64,000 bases of DNA from Roseobacter insulae (GCF_019375555.1 NZ_JAHXDN010000001.1:907501-971500); one strand, 5' to 3'. Counted from the stretch's first letter, positions 1 to 9,396 are shown. A program made the numbers and translations. The notes: generated from the letters alone by a model not told the origin.

Positions 1-1
1 G

Positions 2-1159
2 CGAAATGATGACCTGACAATCTGGCAGGACAAGATCATTCCGGCTTTCGAAGCTGAACACCCCGGCATCAAGCTGAATTTCACACCGTCGGCACCCGCC
101 GAATACAATGCTGTTCTGAACTCCAAACTCGACGCGGGATCTGCTGGTGACATCATCACCTGCCGCCCGTTTGACGCATCGCTGGCGCTTTTCGAGGCCG
201 GTCATCTGGCGGATATCACCGACCTTGAAGGCATGGCCAACTTTTCGGCCGTGGCGAAATCGGGTTGGAGCACGGATGACGCATCGGTTCAGTACTGTGT
301 GCCGATGGCCTCGGTGATCCACGGTTTCATCTACAACAAAGATGCCTTTGAGGAACTGGGGATCGAGGAGCCGAAGACCGAAGCCGAGTTTTTCGCGGCG
401 CTGGACAAGATCAAGGAAGACGGCAGCTATATTCCGATGGCCATGGGCACCAATGACCAGTGGGAAGCCGCGACGATGGGGTATAACAACATCGGCCCGA
501 ATTATTGGAAGGGTGAAGAAGGCCGGCTGGCGTTGCTGGCCGGAGATCAGAAGCTGACCGACGAGGCGTGGGTTGCGCCCTATCGTCAACTGGCGAAATG
601 GGGCGCATATCTTGGTGACGGATATGAGGCGCAGACCTATCCTGACAGTCAGAACATCTTTACCCTTGGGCGGGCTGCCATTTATCCGACCGGGTCGTGG
701 GAGATTTCGGGTTTCAACGGTCTGGCGGACTTTGAGATGGGCGCGTTCTATCCGCCCGTGCAGAACGCTGGTGACACCTGCTACATCTCCGATCACACGG
801 ACATCGGGATCGGGATGAACGCCAACACACCAAATCCTGACGCCGCAAAGACCTTCCTCAACTGGGTCGGGTCGTCAGAGTTCGCGACGATCTTTGCAAA
901 TGCCCTGCCGGGGTTCTTTCCCCTGTCTTCTGCGCCGGTCGAACTGGAAGACCCGCTGGCGCAGGAATTCATCTCCTGGCGCGGCGAATGTGAAAGCACT
1001 ATCCGGTCAACCTACCAGGTCCTGTCGCGCGGCACGCCCAACCTCGAAAACGATACGTGGAACGCTTCGGTGGCCGTGATCAAGGGTGAAGAGACCCCCG
1101 AAGATGCTGGCAAACGCCTGCAAGAAGGTCTTTCCAGTTGGTACGAGCCGCAGCAGTAA
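2..1159 (+). CDS. Extracellular solute-binding protein of a carbohydrate-type ABC importer (5'-truncated)
   Basis: This is the carboxy-terminal 385 residues of a family 1 (sugar-type) periplasmic binding protein, which would deliver its ligand to the two permeases encoded next. The frame is open through the left edge, so the start codon and signal peptide lie outside the window. Visible family features are an early 'TIWQDKIIPAFEAEHPGI' segment, the hinge-region 'YNKDAFEELGIEEPKTEAEF' stretch and the late 'GRAAIYPTGSWEISGF' segment typical of maltose/sn-glycerol-3-phosphate-type binders. The stop is followed by a hairpin and then by the permease gene, the usual layout for keeping binding-protein mRNA more abundant than permease mRNA. 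The ligand cannot be read from the sequence; the neighbouring dehydrogenase suggests a sugar or polyol. Confidence 0.9.
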   Translation, partial: RNDDLTIWQDKIIPAFEAEHPGIKLNFTPSAPAEYNAVLNSKLDAGSAGDIITCRPFDASLALFEAGHLADITDLEGMANFSAVAKSGWSTDDASVQYCVPMASVIHGFIYNKDAFEELGIEEPKTEAEFFAALDKIKEDGSYIPMAMGTNDQWEAATMGYNNIGPNYWKGEEGRLALLAGDQKLTDEAWVAPYRQLAKWGAYLGDGYEAQTYPDSQNIFTLGRAAIYPTGSWEISGFNGLADFEMGAFYPPVQNAGDTCYISDHTDIGIGMNANTPNPDAAKTFLNWVGSSEFATIFANALPGFFPLSSAPVELEDPLAQEFISWRGECESTIRSTYQVLSRGTPNLENDTWNASVAVIKGEETPEDAGKRLQEGLSSWYEPQQ

Positions 1160-1182
1160 GCGTTGCTGAGATAACACTGTCC

Positions 1183-1215
1183 GCCCCGGAGGCTCACCTC
1201 CCTTGCTTCCGGGGC
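1183..1215 (+). promoter_or_regulatory. Intercistronic hairpin between binding-protein and permease genes
   Basis: GCCCCGGA (1183-1190) and TCCGGGGC (1208-1215) are perfect 8-bp arms around a 17-nt loop. No T-run follows, so it is more likely a 3'-end stabiliser or partial terminator behind the binding-protein gene than a full terminator. The role is inferred from its position. Confidence 0.55.
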
Positions 1216-1349
1216 AGTCAACAGGTTCCCCCTCCAGACGTCTGATCCGGCAGCGGGTGCAAACTCCCGACCACCAGATCTCACGAAGCCGCACTTTCAC
1301 AGGTTTCACCGGCCCCCTTCCACACAGCGCAAAACGGCAGGAAGATCCC

Positions 1350-2276
1350 ATGTCCGATCCTCATTCCAAACCGAAAATCAGATGGCATATCATTGTCTTC
1401 TTGGCGCCAGCGGTGCTCGTCTACACGGCGGTGATGATCTATCCATTGTTCAACACACTGCGGCTCTCGCTGTTTTCTGAGGTTGAACAGACCCGTGTTT
1501 TCGTTGGCTTGCAGAACTTTCGCACGCTCTTTGGCGATGCCGTTTGGTCCGCTCAATTCTGGAACGCCCTGGCCAATAACTTCTGGTTTTTTCTGATCCA
1601 TATGCTGGTGCAAAACCCGATCGGCATTGCTCTGGCAGCAATCCTCAGCCATCCCAAGCTGCGCTTTGCCAGCTTCTACCGCTCGGCTATTTTCATCCCG
1701 ACGATCCTCAGTTTCGTGATCGTGGGATTTGCATGGAAGCTCATCCTGTCGCCCATCTGGGGCATTGCTCCCGGCATGCTGGACGCGGTGGGGCTTAAAT
1801 CGCTCTATGCTCCGTGGCTGGGCAAGGAAGCCTACGCCCTGACCACGCTCTCGCTGGTTTCCGTGTGGCAGTTTGTCGGTATCCCGATGATGCTGATCTA
1901 TGCTGCTCTCCTGTCCATCCCCGATGAAATACTGGAAGCGGCTGAGGTCGAGGGTATCACCGGTTTTTCCGCTTTCTGGAAGATCAAGCTGCCGCTTATT
2001 CTGCCCTCCATCGGCATCATCTCTATCCTGACATTTGTGGCCAACTTCAACGCCTTTGACCTGATTTACGCCGCCCAGGGGGCGCTGGCCGGCCCGGATT
2101 TTTCAACGGATATTCTGGGGACCTTCATGTACAGGACGTTCTTTGGCTTCCAGCTGCAACTGGGCGACCCGCATATGGGCTCAACGATTGCCTCCGTGAT
2201 GTTCGCGATCATCCTGATCGGTGTGTGTCTCTACCTTTTCGGCATCCAAAGCCGCATGCGCCGCTACCAGTTCTGA
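1350..2276 (+). CDS. ABC sugar transporter permease, MalF/UgpA type
   Basis: An inner-membrane permease of 308 residues forming half of the translocation channel. Six hydrophobic segments are visible, the first at about residues 14-34. The cytoplasmic EAA loop that docks on the ATPase is clear ('EAAEVEGITGFSAFWKIKLP', in the last third). The frame is open further upstream to 1203, but the ATG at 1350 follows an AGGAAG ribosome site and starts just before the first membrane segment, so I chose it. The gene for the second permease begins 12 bp after its stop. Confidence 0.92.
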   Translation: MSDPHSKPKIRWHIIVFLAPAVLVYTAVMIYPLFNTLRLSLFSEVEQTRVFVGLQNFRTLFGDAVWSAQFWNALANNFWFFLIHMLVQNPIGIALAAILSHPKLRFASFYRSAIFIPTILSFVIVGFAWKLILSPIWGIAPGMLDAVGLKSLYAPWLGKEAYALTTLSLVSVWQFVGIPMMLIYAALLSIPDEILEAAEVEGITGFSAFWKIKLPLILPSIGIISILTFVANFNAFDLIYAAQGALAGPDFSTDILGTFMYRTFFGFQLQLGDPHMGSTIASVMFAIILIGVCLYLFGIQSRMRRYQF

Positions 2277-2288
2277 AGGAGAAAGCTC

Positions 2289-3128
2289 ATGTCCGTTGCC
2301 CGTCAGAACAATTTCAATACCTATGCCGCCCATGGCGCACTGATCCTTTACACATTGATCGCGCTTTTTCCGGTGTTCGTCATCGTCATCAACAGCTTCA
2401 AGACCCGCAAGGCGATCTTTCGAGAGCCGCTGGCACTGCCAAACAGCGACAGCTTTTCGTTGATCGGCTACGAGACGGTGCTGAAACAGGGGGATTTCTT
2501 CCTCTACTTCCAGAATTCCATGATCGTCACCGTTGGGTCGCTGTTTTTCATCCTGCTTTTCGGGGCGATGGCGGCCTTTGCGCTGGCCGAGTACCGGTTC
2601 AGGGGCAACCTGATCATGGGGTTGTACCTGGCGCTGGGTATCATGATCCCGATCCGCATCGGGACGGTGGCAATTCTTGAAATGATGGTGCAGACCGGGC
2701 TGGTCAACACGCTGTGGGCACTGATCCTTGTTTACACCGCCCAAGGATTGCCGCTTGCCGTCTTCATCCTCTCCGAATTCATGCGCCAAGTCAGTGATGA
2801 TCTGAAAAACGCGGGCCGCATAGACGGATTGTCCGAATACCGCATCTTCTTCCGCCTTGTGTTACCGCTGGTGCGCCCGGCGATGGCCACGGTCGCGGTG
2901 TTCAACATGATCCCGATCTGGAACGATCTGTGGTTCCCGCTCATCCTTGCACCGGCCGAAGAGGTCAAGACGCTGACGCTCGGCAGCCAGGTGTTCATCG
3001 GGCAGTTCGTCACCGACTGGAACGCGGTGCTGTCGGCGCTGTCGCTGGCGATATTGCCGGTCATGGCACTTTACGTCGTCTTTTCGCGGCAATTGATCCG
3101 CGGCATAACCTCGGGAGCCGTCAAATGA
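2289..3128 (+). CDS. ABC sugar transporter permease, MalG/UgpE type
   Basis: The second inner-membrane permease (279 residues), pairing with the product of the gene before it. It has the family's layout of six membrane segments and an EAA-loop equivalent ('NAGRIDGLSEYRIFFRLVLP'). The ATG follows AAGGAGAAAGCTC at good spacing. Its TGA overlaps the ATG of the dehydrogenase gene (ATGA, 3125-3128), which indicates translational coupling within one operon. Confidence 0.92.
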   Translation: MSVARQNNFNTYAAHGALILYTLIALFPVFVIVINSFKTRKAIFREPLALPNSDSFSLIGYETVLKQGDFFLYFQNSMIVTVGSLFFILLFGAMAAFALAEYRFRGNLIMGLYLALGIMIPIRIGTVAILEMMVQTGLVNTLWALILVYTAQGLPLAVFILSEFMRQVSDDLKNAGRIDGLSEYRIFFRLVLPLVRPAMATVAVFNMIPIWNDLWFPLILAPAEEVKTLTLGSQVFIGQFVTDWNAVLSALSLAILPVMALYVVFSRQLIRGITSGAVK

Positions 3129-4150
3129 GAGTTGTTGTTGCAGGCTTAGGCAACATGGGCAAAAGCCACGCGCTGGCCTATCACGCACATCCGGATGCCA
3201 AGATCGTTGGTCTGGTGAACAGGTCATATGTCTCGTTGCCCGACGAACTCGCGCGGTACCCGCAATACGCCAGCTTTCAGGAAGGCCTGGCGCTGGCCCC
3301 CGATCTGGTGTGCATCGCGACCTACTCCGACAGCCACGCCGACTATGCGATTGCAGCGATGGAGGCCGGCGCGGATGTTTTCATCGAAAAGCCTCTGGCG
3401 ACGACGGTTGCGGACGCGCAGCGCGTGGTCGCCACGGCCAGGCGTCTGAACCGGCGACTCGTCGTCGGCTATATTCTGCGCCATCACCCCAGCTGGCAGC
3501 GCCTGATTGCCGAAGCGCGCGCGCTTGGGGGGCCATATGTGTTCCGCATGAACCTGAACCAGCAATCGGACGGATCAACATGGGAAACGCATAAGGCATT
3601 GATGCAAACCACCTCGCCATTGGTCGATTGCGGCGTGCACTATGTGGATGTCATGTGCCAGATCACCGATGCCAAACCTATACGCGTCAGCGGTATGGGC
3701 TTGCGATTGTCCGACGAAATTGCGCCTGACATGTACAATTATGGACAATTGCAGGTGTGGTTCGCGGACGGCTCCGTTGGCTGGTACGAGGCCGGATGGG
3801 GCCCGATGATGTCCGAAACCGCGTTTTTTGTGAAAGACGTGGTGTCCCCGAACGGTGCCGTGTCGATTGTAGACGGCAATAAGGGCGCGTCTGATGATGT
3901 TGATGGACATACCAAAGTGGGGGCGTTGCTGGTGCATCGCCCGGCGGGGGACGACATTATCGAGCTGCCCGACGAGCCGGGCCACCAGGCGCTGTGCGAT
4001 GCGGAACAGGCCTTCATGCTCGACGCCATCAAAACCAAAACCGACCTCACGCGCCATATGAATGACGCTGTGCAATCGCTGCGCATCTGCATCGCCGCCG
4101 ACGAAAGCATCCGCGCCGGAACACCTATCGACCTGGGAGACCTGAAATGA
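3125..4150 (+). CDS. Gfo/Idh/MocA-family NAD(P)-dependent oxidoreductase
   Basis: A predicted cytosolic dehydrogenase of 341 residues. It opens with the Rossmann motif '[14 protein letters not shown]' (residues 3-16) and carries the family's EKP motif at residues 88-90, whose lysine normally sits at the active site. Family members oxidise or reduce sugars, inositols and sugar acids. A longer frame exists back to 2930, but the ATG at 3125 places the Rossmann fold at the N-terminus. The gene is sandwiched between permease and ATPase genes with 4-bp overlaps on both sides, so its substrate is probably what the transporter brings in. The exact reaction is unknown. Confidence 0.88.
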   Translation: MRVVVAGLGNMGKSHALAYHAHPDAKIVGLVNRSYVSLPDELARYPQYASFQEGLALAPDLVCIATYSDSHADYAIAAMEAGADVFIEKPLATTVADAQRVVATARRLNRRLVVGYILRHHPSWQRLIAEARALGGPYVFRMNLNQQSDGSTWETHKALMQTTSPLVDCGVHYVDVMCQITDAKPIRVSGMGLRLSDEIAPDMYNYGQLQVWFADGSVGWYEAGWGPMMSETAFFVKDVVSPNGAVSIVDGNKGASDDVDGHTKVGALLVHRPAGDDIIELPDEPGHQALCDAEQAFMLDAIKTKTDLTRHMNDAVQSLRICIAADESIRAGTPIDLGDLK

Positions 4151-5148
4151 CCGCCCTGACATTGACCCATATTCATAAATCCTTCGGCGAGGTCGAGGTT
4201 TTGAAAGACATCAACCTGACCGTGGAAGACGGGGAGTTCGTGGTGTTCGTGGGGCCGTCGGGTTGCGGAAAATCGACCCTGTTGCGCGTTATTGCTGGTC
4301 TGGAAGACGCGACCAGCGGCACCGTCAATATCGGCGGCGATGTGGTCAACAACGTGCCGCCGGCCAGGCGCGGTATAGCGATGGTGTTCCAGTCCTACGC
4401 GCTCTACCCGCATCTGAGCGTCCGTGGCAACATGGCGCTGGGGTTGAAACAGGAAAAGCAGCCCAAATCCGTGATCGACGAGCGGGTGGAAAAAGCCGTG
4501 CAGATGCTGGATCTGTCTGCCTATGTGGATCGGCGCCCGTCTGATCTGTCCGGCGGGCAACGCCAGCGCGTGGCCATCGGGCGTGCGATTGTGCGCGACC
4601 CGAAACTGTTCCTCTTTGATGAACCTCTGTCCAATCTGGATGCCGCACTTCGCATGAACACGCGCATTGAGATCGCCGAGTTGCACCGCACCCTCAGCGC
4701 GTCGATGATTTACGTCACGCACGACCAGACCGAGGCAATGACGCTGGCCGACAAGATTGTTGTCTTGCGGGATGGGCAGGTCGAACAGGTTGGCAGCCCC
4801 ATGGAGCTTTACAACAATCCCGCCAACCAGTTCGTGGCTGGATTTCTGGGCTCACCCTCGATGAACTTCCTTAAAAAAGCACCGCTTGCAATGCCGCCGA
4901 ATGGTGCCTTGGGCATTCGGCCTGAGCATCTGCGCCTCGTGCCGAACGGCCGCATCAGGGGAACCGTGACACATGTGGAAAGGCTGGGCGGTGACACGAA
5001 CCTGTTGGTGTCAACCGACCAGCAGGAAGCCGTGACCGTGCGGCTCTTTGGTCAGGACAGCACAGGGGTGGGGGAGGCTGTGGAACTGGATTTCGACGAC
5101 CACATCGCCTTTGCGTTTGACGACAAGATGCAAAGAGCCGCGGTGTAA
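4147..5148 (+). CDS. ABC transporter ATP-binding protein, MalK/UgpC type
   Basis: A cytoplasmic ATPase of 333 residues that powers the importer. Walker A 'GPSGCGKST' lies at residues 36-44, the signature '[14 protein letters not shown]' at about 133-146, Walker B '[12 protein letters not shown]' just after, and the switch histidine in '[16 protein letters not shown]'. The C-terminal part ('[12 protein letters not shown]') is the TOBE-like regulatory domain of the MalK subgroup, slightly short for the family. The start overlaps the dehydrogenase stop as ATGA. It is the last gene of the operon. A weak 6-bp hairpin (5174-5194) follows and could help end the transcript. Confidence 0.93.
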   Translation: MTALTLTHIHKSFGEVEVLKDINLTVEDGEFVVFVGPSGCGKSTLLRVIAGLEDATSGTVNIGGDVVNNVPPARRGIAMVFQSYALYPHLSVRGNMALGLKQEKQPKSVIDERVEKAVQMLDLSAYVDRRPSDLSGGQRQRVAIGRAIVRDPKLFLFDEPLSNLDAALRMNTRIEIAELHRTLSASMIYVTHDQTEAMTLADKIVVLRDGQVEQVGSPMELYNNPANQFVAGFLGSPSMNFLKKAPLAMPPNGALGIRPEHLRLVPNGRIRGTVTHVERLGGDTNLLVSTDQQEAVTVRLFGQDSTGVGEAVELDFDDHIAFAFDDKMQRAAV

Positions 5149-5430
5149 GGATATTCATCCGACGCCGCGCAAAACATGCTTCTGGTCTGCATGTCTGGGG
5201 CTGCCACTCATGTGCTATAACGGCGAAGGTGCTTTGCATCTGGCACCGCTATGACGTTTGCGCGCACTCTTTCGAGGCTGGATCGGGCAGCAGGGAGGAG
5301 TTCACGACGTGCCTTGCATGGGGCGCACCATGCTACCAGTCACAGACATTCGTAAACACCGAGGTCCCGCAGCCAAAACTGGACCCGCCAGCCTGCGCAC
5401 CCGCGATCCGATCGTTGCGACTATGGCGCG

Positions 5431-6312
5431 CTACGTTGCATCCCGCGCTTCTGTCTGCGGTACCACGGCCTGCCGGTACAGATGCCACGTCGCATGACCC
5501 AGTAACGGCAGAACGAAAATCAGCCCGACAAACAGCGTGAGAACACCTAGCGCGAGCAACGAGACGACGATCGCACCCCATGCCGCCACGGTCTTTGGGT
5601 TGCGTTTGGCGATGTTGACAGAAGTGACCACGGCGACGGGCACCCCCACACTCCGGTCCACCAAAAGCGGAAAGGACACAAGGCTGACTGCCAACACCAC
5701 GGCGGCGAAAACGAAGCCTACTGCACCGCCGGCAATGATCATCACCCAACCCGAGGACGTTGTGAACACGTCCCGCAGGAAGGAGAGGGAAGAGGCGGGG
5801 GCGTCAGGGCCTAGCGTCAGGCCGTAGATGAAATGCGCGCAGATCATCCAGGCCAGAAAGACTGCGGCGAGAAACCCGCCCAGAGCGAGGATGGGAAATA
5901 TGGACGGCGACGTCATAACCCGAAAGCCGTCGCCCCAGCCCGCCTTTGCGCCCTGTTCCCGGCGGCGGCTCATTTCGTAGAGGCCAACGGCGGCTACCGG
6001 ACCCAGCAAGGCAAAGCCCGAGATCAGCGGGAAGAGCAGATACAGCACCTCGTTGTTCAGCGCGAACCACGTCAGCAAAATGCCGACGACCGGGTAAATC
6101 AGAACGATGAAAATGACATCCGTGCGCAATGCGAGAAAGTCATCGCGCCCCTTGCCGAGCGCCAGCTTGAGGCTGTCAAAATCGATGTCCCGAATTTGGA
6201 CCTGCCCATCATCAGCACCGCCCAGTTCATGAACGCCGGAACTGATCCCCTGCGCGCCGCCGCCAAACACCTTTGCGACCCAGGATAAGGGGTTACCAAT
6301 TGTCTGAACCAT
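5431..6312 (-). CDS. DUF2189-family integral membrane protein
   Basis: A membrane protein of 293 residues that I recognise as DUF2189 type. A soluble N-terminal segment of about 60 residues ('VQIRDIDFDSLKLALGKGRD') precedes four to six hydrophobic helices, with 'PVAAVGLYEMSRRREQG' in the first cytoplasmic loop, as in that family. No function is established. The frame runs back to 6432, but the ATG at 6312 has the ribosome site GAGGGAGAAA. It stands alone, diverging from a lipoprotein gene 310 bp away. Confidence 0.8.
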   Translation of the reverse strand: MVQTIGNPLSWVAKVFGGGAQGISSGVHELGGADDGQVQIRDIDFDSLKLALGKGRDDFLALRTDVIFIVLIYPVVGILLTWFALNNEVLYLLFPLISGFALLGPVAAVGLYEMSRRREQGAKAGWGDGFRVMTSPSIFPILALGGFLAAVFLAWMICAHFIYGLTLGPDAPASSLSFLRDVFTTSSGWVMIIAGGAVGFVFAAVVLAVSLVSFPLLVDRSVGVPVAVVTSVNIAKRNPKTVAAWGAIVVSLLALGVLTLFVGLIFVLPLLGHATWHLYRQAVVPQTEARDAT

Positions 6313-6622
6313 CACTTTCTCCCTCGCCCGCGACCGAGCATAGATATGGGTTGAAGTCAGTTCTAATGATGTCGAGTTGAAGTAGTGTATCACGAATTTA
6401 CAGACTTGTCGCGAGACAGCCAGAGCGGACATGAAAAGCGCCGCAAAACCTGCTGTGGGCTTTGGTCTGGTGTCGGTCTTGTGGCCACCCGACCCTGATT
6501 GTTGGCCGGAAGCAACTGAGCCGCCTGCAACCGGGTCAACTCTGTGTTACATGTGTCCGGAGGACCTGTGAGGGCGGCTTCGGTGCGATATATCGAAGAC
6601 TGATGAGTAAGGAGTACATCTG
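6313..6622. other. Divergent intergenic region with no recognised gene
   Basis: These 310 bp separate the DUF2189 gene (leftward) from the lipoprotein gene (rightward). They must hold both promoters, but I see no convincing -35/-10 pair. A 46-codon frame (6431-6571, plus strand) is proline-rich and lacks a good ribosome site, so it was not called. Confidence 0.5.
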
Positions 6623-6901
6623 ATGTTGGTGAGAAGTTCTGCAATCGCGGTCGCCTTTGTTTTGAGCGCATGCGCGACCATAAGCGACGAGACCAGTGTT
6701 CCTGCGGTTTTGGAAGGCGGGCTGAACGATGGCGAGAAATACGAAATCAGAACACGCACTCTGCACGGGGCCAACGGGACCTATGCGCAGACGCGCGTTG
6801 TCTACAAGGGGTTCGCCAGAACATGCATTCTCGATAGTCCAAACGACTGTGAATCAAAGGCCCGGAACCTGATCGACGAGTACGATGAGTTGATCTTCTG
6901 A
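6623..6901 (+). CDS. Small predicted lipoprotein
   Basis: A 92-residue exported protein. Residues 1-17 form a lipoprotein signal peptide with lipobox L-S-A-C, so Cys17 would be acylated and become the mature N-terminus. The remaining 75 residues contain a second-half cysteine pair ('TCILDSPNDCES') that could form a disulfide in the periplasm. The start has an AAGGAG ribosome site at ideal spacing. No family is recognised. It is monocistronic. Confidence 0.75.
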   Translation: MLVRSSAIAVAFVLSACATISDETSVPAVLEGGLNDGEKYEIRTRTLHGANGTYAQTRVVYKGFARTCILDSPNDCESKARNLIDEYDELIF

Positions 6902-7136
6902 TCTGCTGCATCCCACTCGTCGCTGCGATTGGAAGACCGTCGCGCCCAGAGAGAAATCTGGGGGCAGCACAGTGACACATGGTCGGAACGGGAACGGAGC
7001 TGTTCTGCCAGTCTTTGCCGAGGCATTGCTGGGCGGCTTTGAATTGCAGAAGCACGACGGAACGTAGATCACGTGGGGATCCGGTCTAACGACTGCGTGG
7101 CAGTTGTCTGACTCCAGGGGATGTTTTTGGAGTATG

Positions 7137-7222
7137 TGGTGCCCAGGAGAGGACTCGAACCTCCACACCCTTGCGAGTACTAGCACCTGAAGCTAGCGCG
7201 TCTACCATTCCGCCACCTGGGC
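7137..7222 (-). tRNA. tRNA-Leu(CAG)
   Basis: On the minus strand the acceptor arms GCCCAGG and CCTGGGC pair, followed by an encoded ACCA end. The anticodon stem CTAGC/GCTAG holds the loop TTCAGGT, giving anticodon CAG, which reads the CTG codons frequent in this genome. The extended variable arm and the TTCGAGTCC T-loop are typical of leucine tRNAs. A consensus promoter lies 18 bp upstream of the 5' end. Confidence 0.96.
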
Positions 7223-7239
7223 AGGTGTCGTGAAGCCTG

Positions 7240-7268
7240 CGTTTAAGCGCAAGTTTGGGAGGTGTCAA
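7240..7268 (-). promoter_or_regulatory. Sigma-70-type promoter of tRNA-Leu
   Basis: Minus strand: a perfect -35 TTGACA (7268-7263), a 17-nt spacer and the -10 TAAACG (7245-7240). Transcription would start near 7233, about 11 nt before the mature tRNA. A perfect 6-bp inverted repeat, CATCGT-N5-ACGATG (7280-7296), lies just upstream. Confidence 0.7.
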
Positions 7269-7451
7269 ACGGAAATTCGCATCGTTGCTGACGATGTGAA
7301 GCTGACAAGAAAATACCGCTGAAACCACCCGTCAAGGCAGGCCGGACGTCGTGACCGATCCCGGATGCGCACGAGGCCTGCGGTATTTGCGCCTTGTTTC
7401 AAAGTCGGCGCAGAGGTACATCCTGAATGAAGGCGTCAAATGGGGCATCGC

Positions 7452-8435
7452 ATGTCTAAACTGGTTACAATCTACGGGGGCTCGGGTTTTGTCGGGCGGT
7501 ACATCACACGGCGTATGGCCAAGGCCGGATGGCGCGTGCGCGTCGCGGTGCGTCGCCCGAACGAAGCGATCTTTGTGAAGCCCTACGGTGTTGTTGGGCA
7601 GGTGGAGCCGGTTTTCTGCAATATCCGTGATGATGCCTCCGTGCGGGCCGTCATGGCGGGGGCTGACGCTGTCGTGAACTGTGTGGGTATCCTGGCTGAG
7701 AGCGGCAAAAATCAGTACGATGCGGTGCAGGCGGAAGGTCCCGAACGCATCGCGCGGATCGCGGCAGAACAAGGCGTGGCGCAGATGGTTCATGTATCCG
7801 CGATTGGCGCGGATGAAGGCTCTGAAAGTGACTATGCGCGGACAAAGGCTGAAGGCGAGGCTGGCGTGCAAGCGCATATGCCCGGTGCTGTCATTCTGCG
7901 GCCCTCTATTGTTTTTGGCGCGGAAGATCAGTTCTTTAACCGCTTTGCGTCCATGACGCGCCTAGGCCCGGTACTGCCGGTTGTCGGTGCGGAGACCAGG
8001 TTCCAACCGGTCTATGTGGATGATGTCGCCAAAGCGGCGGAGCTTGCACTGACAGGCTCTGCCCCGGCGGGTGTCTACGAATTGGGGGGTCCCGAGGTCG
8101 ATAGCTTTCGCGGTCTGATGCACCGCATGCTGGGGGTCATTCATCGGCGCAGGCTTGTTGTCAACGTCCCCTTCTTTGCTGCACGGATCATGGGTTTTTC
8201 CTTTGATATGCTGCAGGCGGTAACATTCGGGCTTTTCTCGAACACGTTGATCACGCGCGACCAGGTGCGCAATCTGGCCAGTGACAATGTCGTGGCGGAG
8301 GATGCAAAAGGCTTTGCCGATCTGGGGATCACGCCGGTGACAATGGGGTCCGTATTGCCGGATTACCTGTGGCGTTTCCGCCCATCGGGCCAGTATGACG
8401 CCATCAAGGAATCGGCAAAAAACCTGCGCACCTAG
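7452..8435 (+). CDS. NAD(P)-binding SDR-type protein of the complex I NDUFA9 subfamily
   Basis: An atypical short-chain-dehydrogenase fold of 327 residues. It starts with 'LVTIYGGSGFVGRYI', an N-terminal nucleotide-binding loop (GGSGFVG), and continues with the NDUFA9-like 'VRVAVRRPNEAIFVKPYGVV'. Homologues are accessory subunits of NADH:quinone oxidoreductase or quinone-biosynthesis partners; the bacterial role is not firmly known. The SDR tyrosine-lysine pair appears as 'YARTKAEGE'. I chose the ATG at 7452 to match remembered homologue starts ('MSKLVTI'); an in-frame ATG at 7440, with a somewhat better GAAGG site, would add four residues. The 3' end overlaps the uppP stop by 4 bp. Confidence 0.82.
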   Translation: MSKLVTIYGGSGFVGRYITRRMAKAGWRVRVAVRRPNEAIFVKPYGVVGQVEPVFCNIRDDASVRAVMAGADAVVNCVGILAESGKNQYDAVQAEGPERIARIAAEQGVAQMVHVSAIGADEGSESDYARTKAEGEAGVQAHMPGAVILRPSIVFGAEDQFFNRFASMTRLGPVLPVVGAETRFQPVYVDDVAKAAELALTGSAPAGVYELGGPEVDSFRGLMHRMLGVIHRRRLVVNVPFFAARIMGFSFDMLQAVTFGLFSNTLITRDQVRNLASDNVVAEDAKGFADLGITPVTMGSVLPDYLWRFRPSGQYDAIKESAKNLRT

Positions 8436-9235
8436 GCATAGGCGTAGATGAGCAGGACAACGCCCAGCACCAGCCGGTAGATCACGTAGGGCGTAAAACT
8501 GACGCTGCGCAGCAGGCGCATCATCAAGGACAGCGCAAGCAGGGCGGCGACAAAGGCAAAGGCCGCCGCGATCATCCCGTCGCGCGCAACCGCCCAATCC
8601 GCCTCCCTGATCACATCCAGACCCAGCAACGCGCCCGACGCGAGGATCGTTGGGATCGACATCAACATGGAAAGCTTTGCGGCGCCTTCACGGTTGTATC
8701 CCAGGCGCCGGGCGGCTGTTATGGTGATGCCGGAGCGCGAGGTGCCCGGAATAAGCGCCAGCATTTGGGCAAGGCCCATGCCGATGGCATCTTTCAGTGT
8801 CCATTCGGCAGAGGTTTTGGCAGTTCCGCCTGTCTTATCGGCCCAGTAAAGCACGATGCCGAAGATCAGCATGCTCCAACCGATCACCGCAACAGAGCGC
8901 ATGGCGGCATCCAGCCCGGTAAGCTTGATGGCAAAGCCCGCTATGACCACCGGGATCGTCGCGACGGCAAGGCAGAGGGCCAGAAACGCGCCTTGGGTGT
9001 CAACGCGTCCGCGGATCAGGCGGGTCACGCCGACCAAGGCGATTTTCACATCAGTCCAGAAATACAGGACGACGGCCAGAAGCGTGCCCACATGCACCGC
9101 GACATCAATGGCGAGTCCCTGATCGTCCGCGCCGGTCAACGCGGGCAGCAAAACAAGATGCCCGGACGAGCTGACGGGCAGGAATTCCGTCAGACCCTGG
9201 ATCGCGGCAACAACGAAAAGCTGAAAGAGAGTCAT
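8432..9235 (-). CDS. uppP: Undecaprenyl-diphosphate phosphatase
   Basis: An inner-membrane phosphatase of 267 residues that recycles undecaprenyl diphosphate to the monophosphate carrier used in peptidoglycan and other surface-polymer synthesis. The two catalytic motifs are present: 'GLTEFLPVSSSGHL' near the N-terminus, with its glutamate, and 'PGTSRSGIT' with the conserved serine and arginine. About eight hydrophobic helices are visible. An in-frame ATG seven codons upstream (9256) is possible; the 9235 start ('MTLFQLF') fits the family better. It converges with the NDUFA9-like gene. Confidence 0.93.
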   Translation of the reverse strand: MTLFQLFVVAAIQGLTEFLPVSSSGHLVLLPALTGADDQGLAIDVAVHVGTLLAVVLYFWTDVKIALVGVTRLIRGRVDTQGAFLALCLAVATIPVVIAGFAIKLTGLDAAMRSVAVIGWSMLIFGIVLYWADKTGGTAKTSAEWTLKDAIGMGLAQMLALIPGTSRSGITITAARRLGYNREGAAKLSMLMSIPTILASGALLGLDVIREADWAVARDGMIAAAFAFVAALLALSLMMRLLRSVSFTPYVIYRLVLGVVLLIYAYA

Positions 9236-9377
9236 CCGGTATATCCGATCGCGCATATTTGGGGAGTGGTATAAGGTCAGGAAATTAAATGAAAAGAGTC
9301 AAAATAAGACCGGTTCGGACTTACTTTCTTGGCGAAATGCTGCGTGTCAACCGCCATGCGGAAAATTTAATGTATAT

Positions 9378-9396
9378 AAGTCAGTATTGCTGACTT
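9378..9396. promoter_or_regulatory. Inverted repeat upstream of gltD and uppP, matching the petP/ilvE dyad
   Basis: AAGTCAG (9378-9384) and CTGACTT (9390-9396) are perfect 7-bp arms around TATTG. The core GTCAGTATTGCTGAC matches the dyad at 46243-46257 at 13 of 15 positions with identical geometry. On the minus strand a -10-like TATATA directly abuts the dyad, as at petP, but no good -35 is seen. A dimeric regulator, perhaps MarR type, is inferred. Confidence 0.5.

Noticed and set aside
1203-1349. Longer N-terminal start for the first ABC permease.
   Set aside because: The extra 49 codons lie over the intercistronic hairpin and lack a ribosome site; the ATG at 1350 has one.
5309-5497. A 62-codon plus-strand frame with GTG start behind GGGAGGAG.
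   Set aside because: The ribosome site is good, but the frame overlaps the 3' end of the DUF2189 gene on the opposite strand and the composition does not look protein-like.
6431-6571. A 46-codon frame in the DUF2189-lipoprotein gap.
   Set aside because: Proline-rich, no proper ribosome site, no conservation evidence available.
7137-7222. tRNA-Leu as a possible integration site.
   Set aside because: No integrase, direct repeat of the tRNA 3' end or mobile gene lies nearby.
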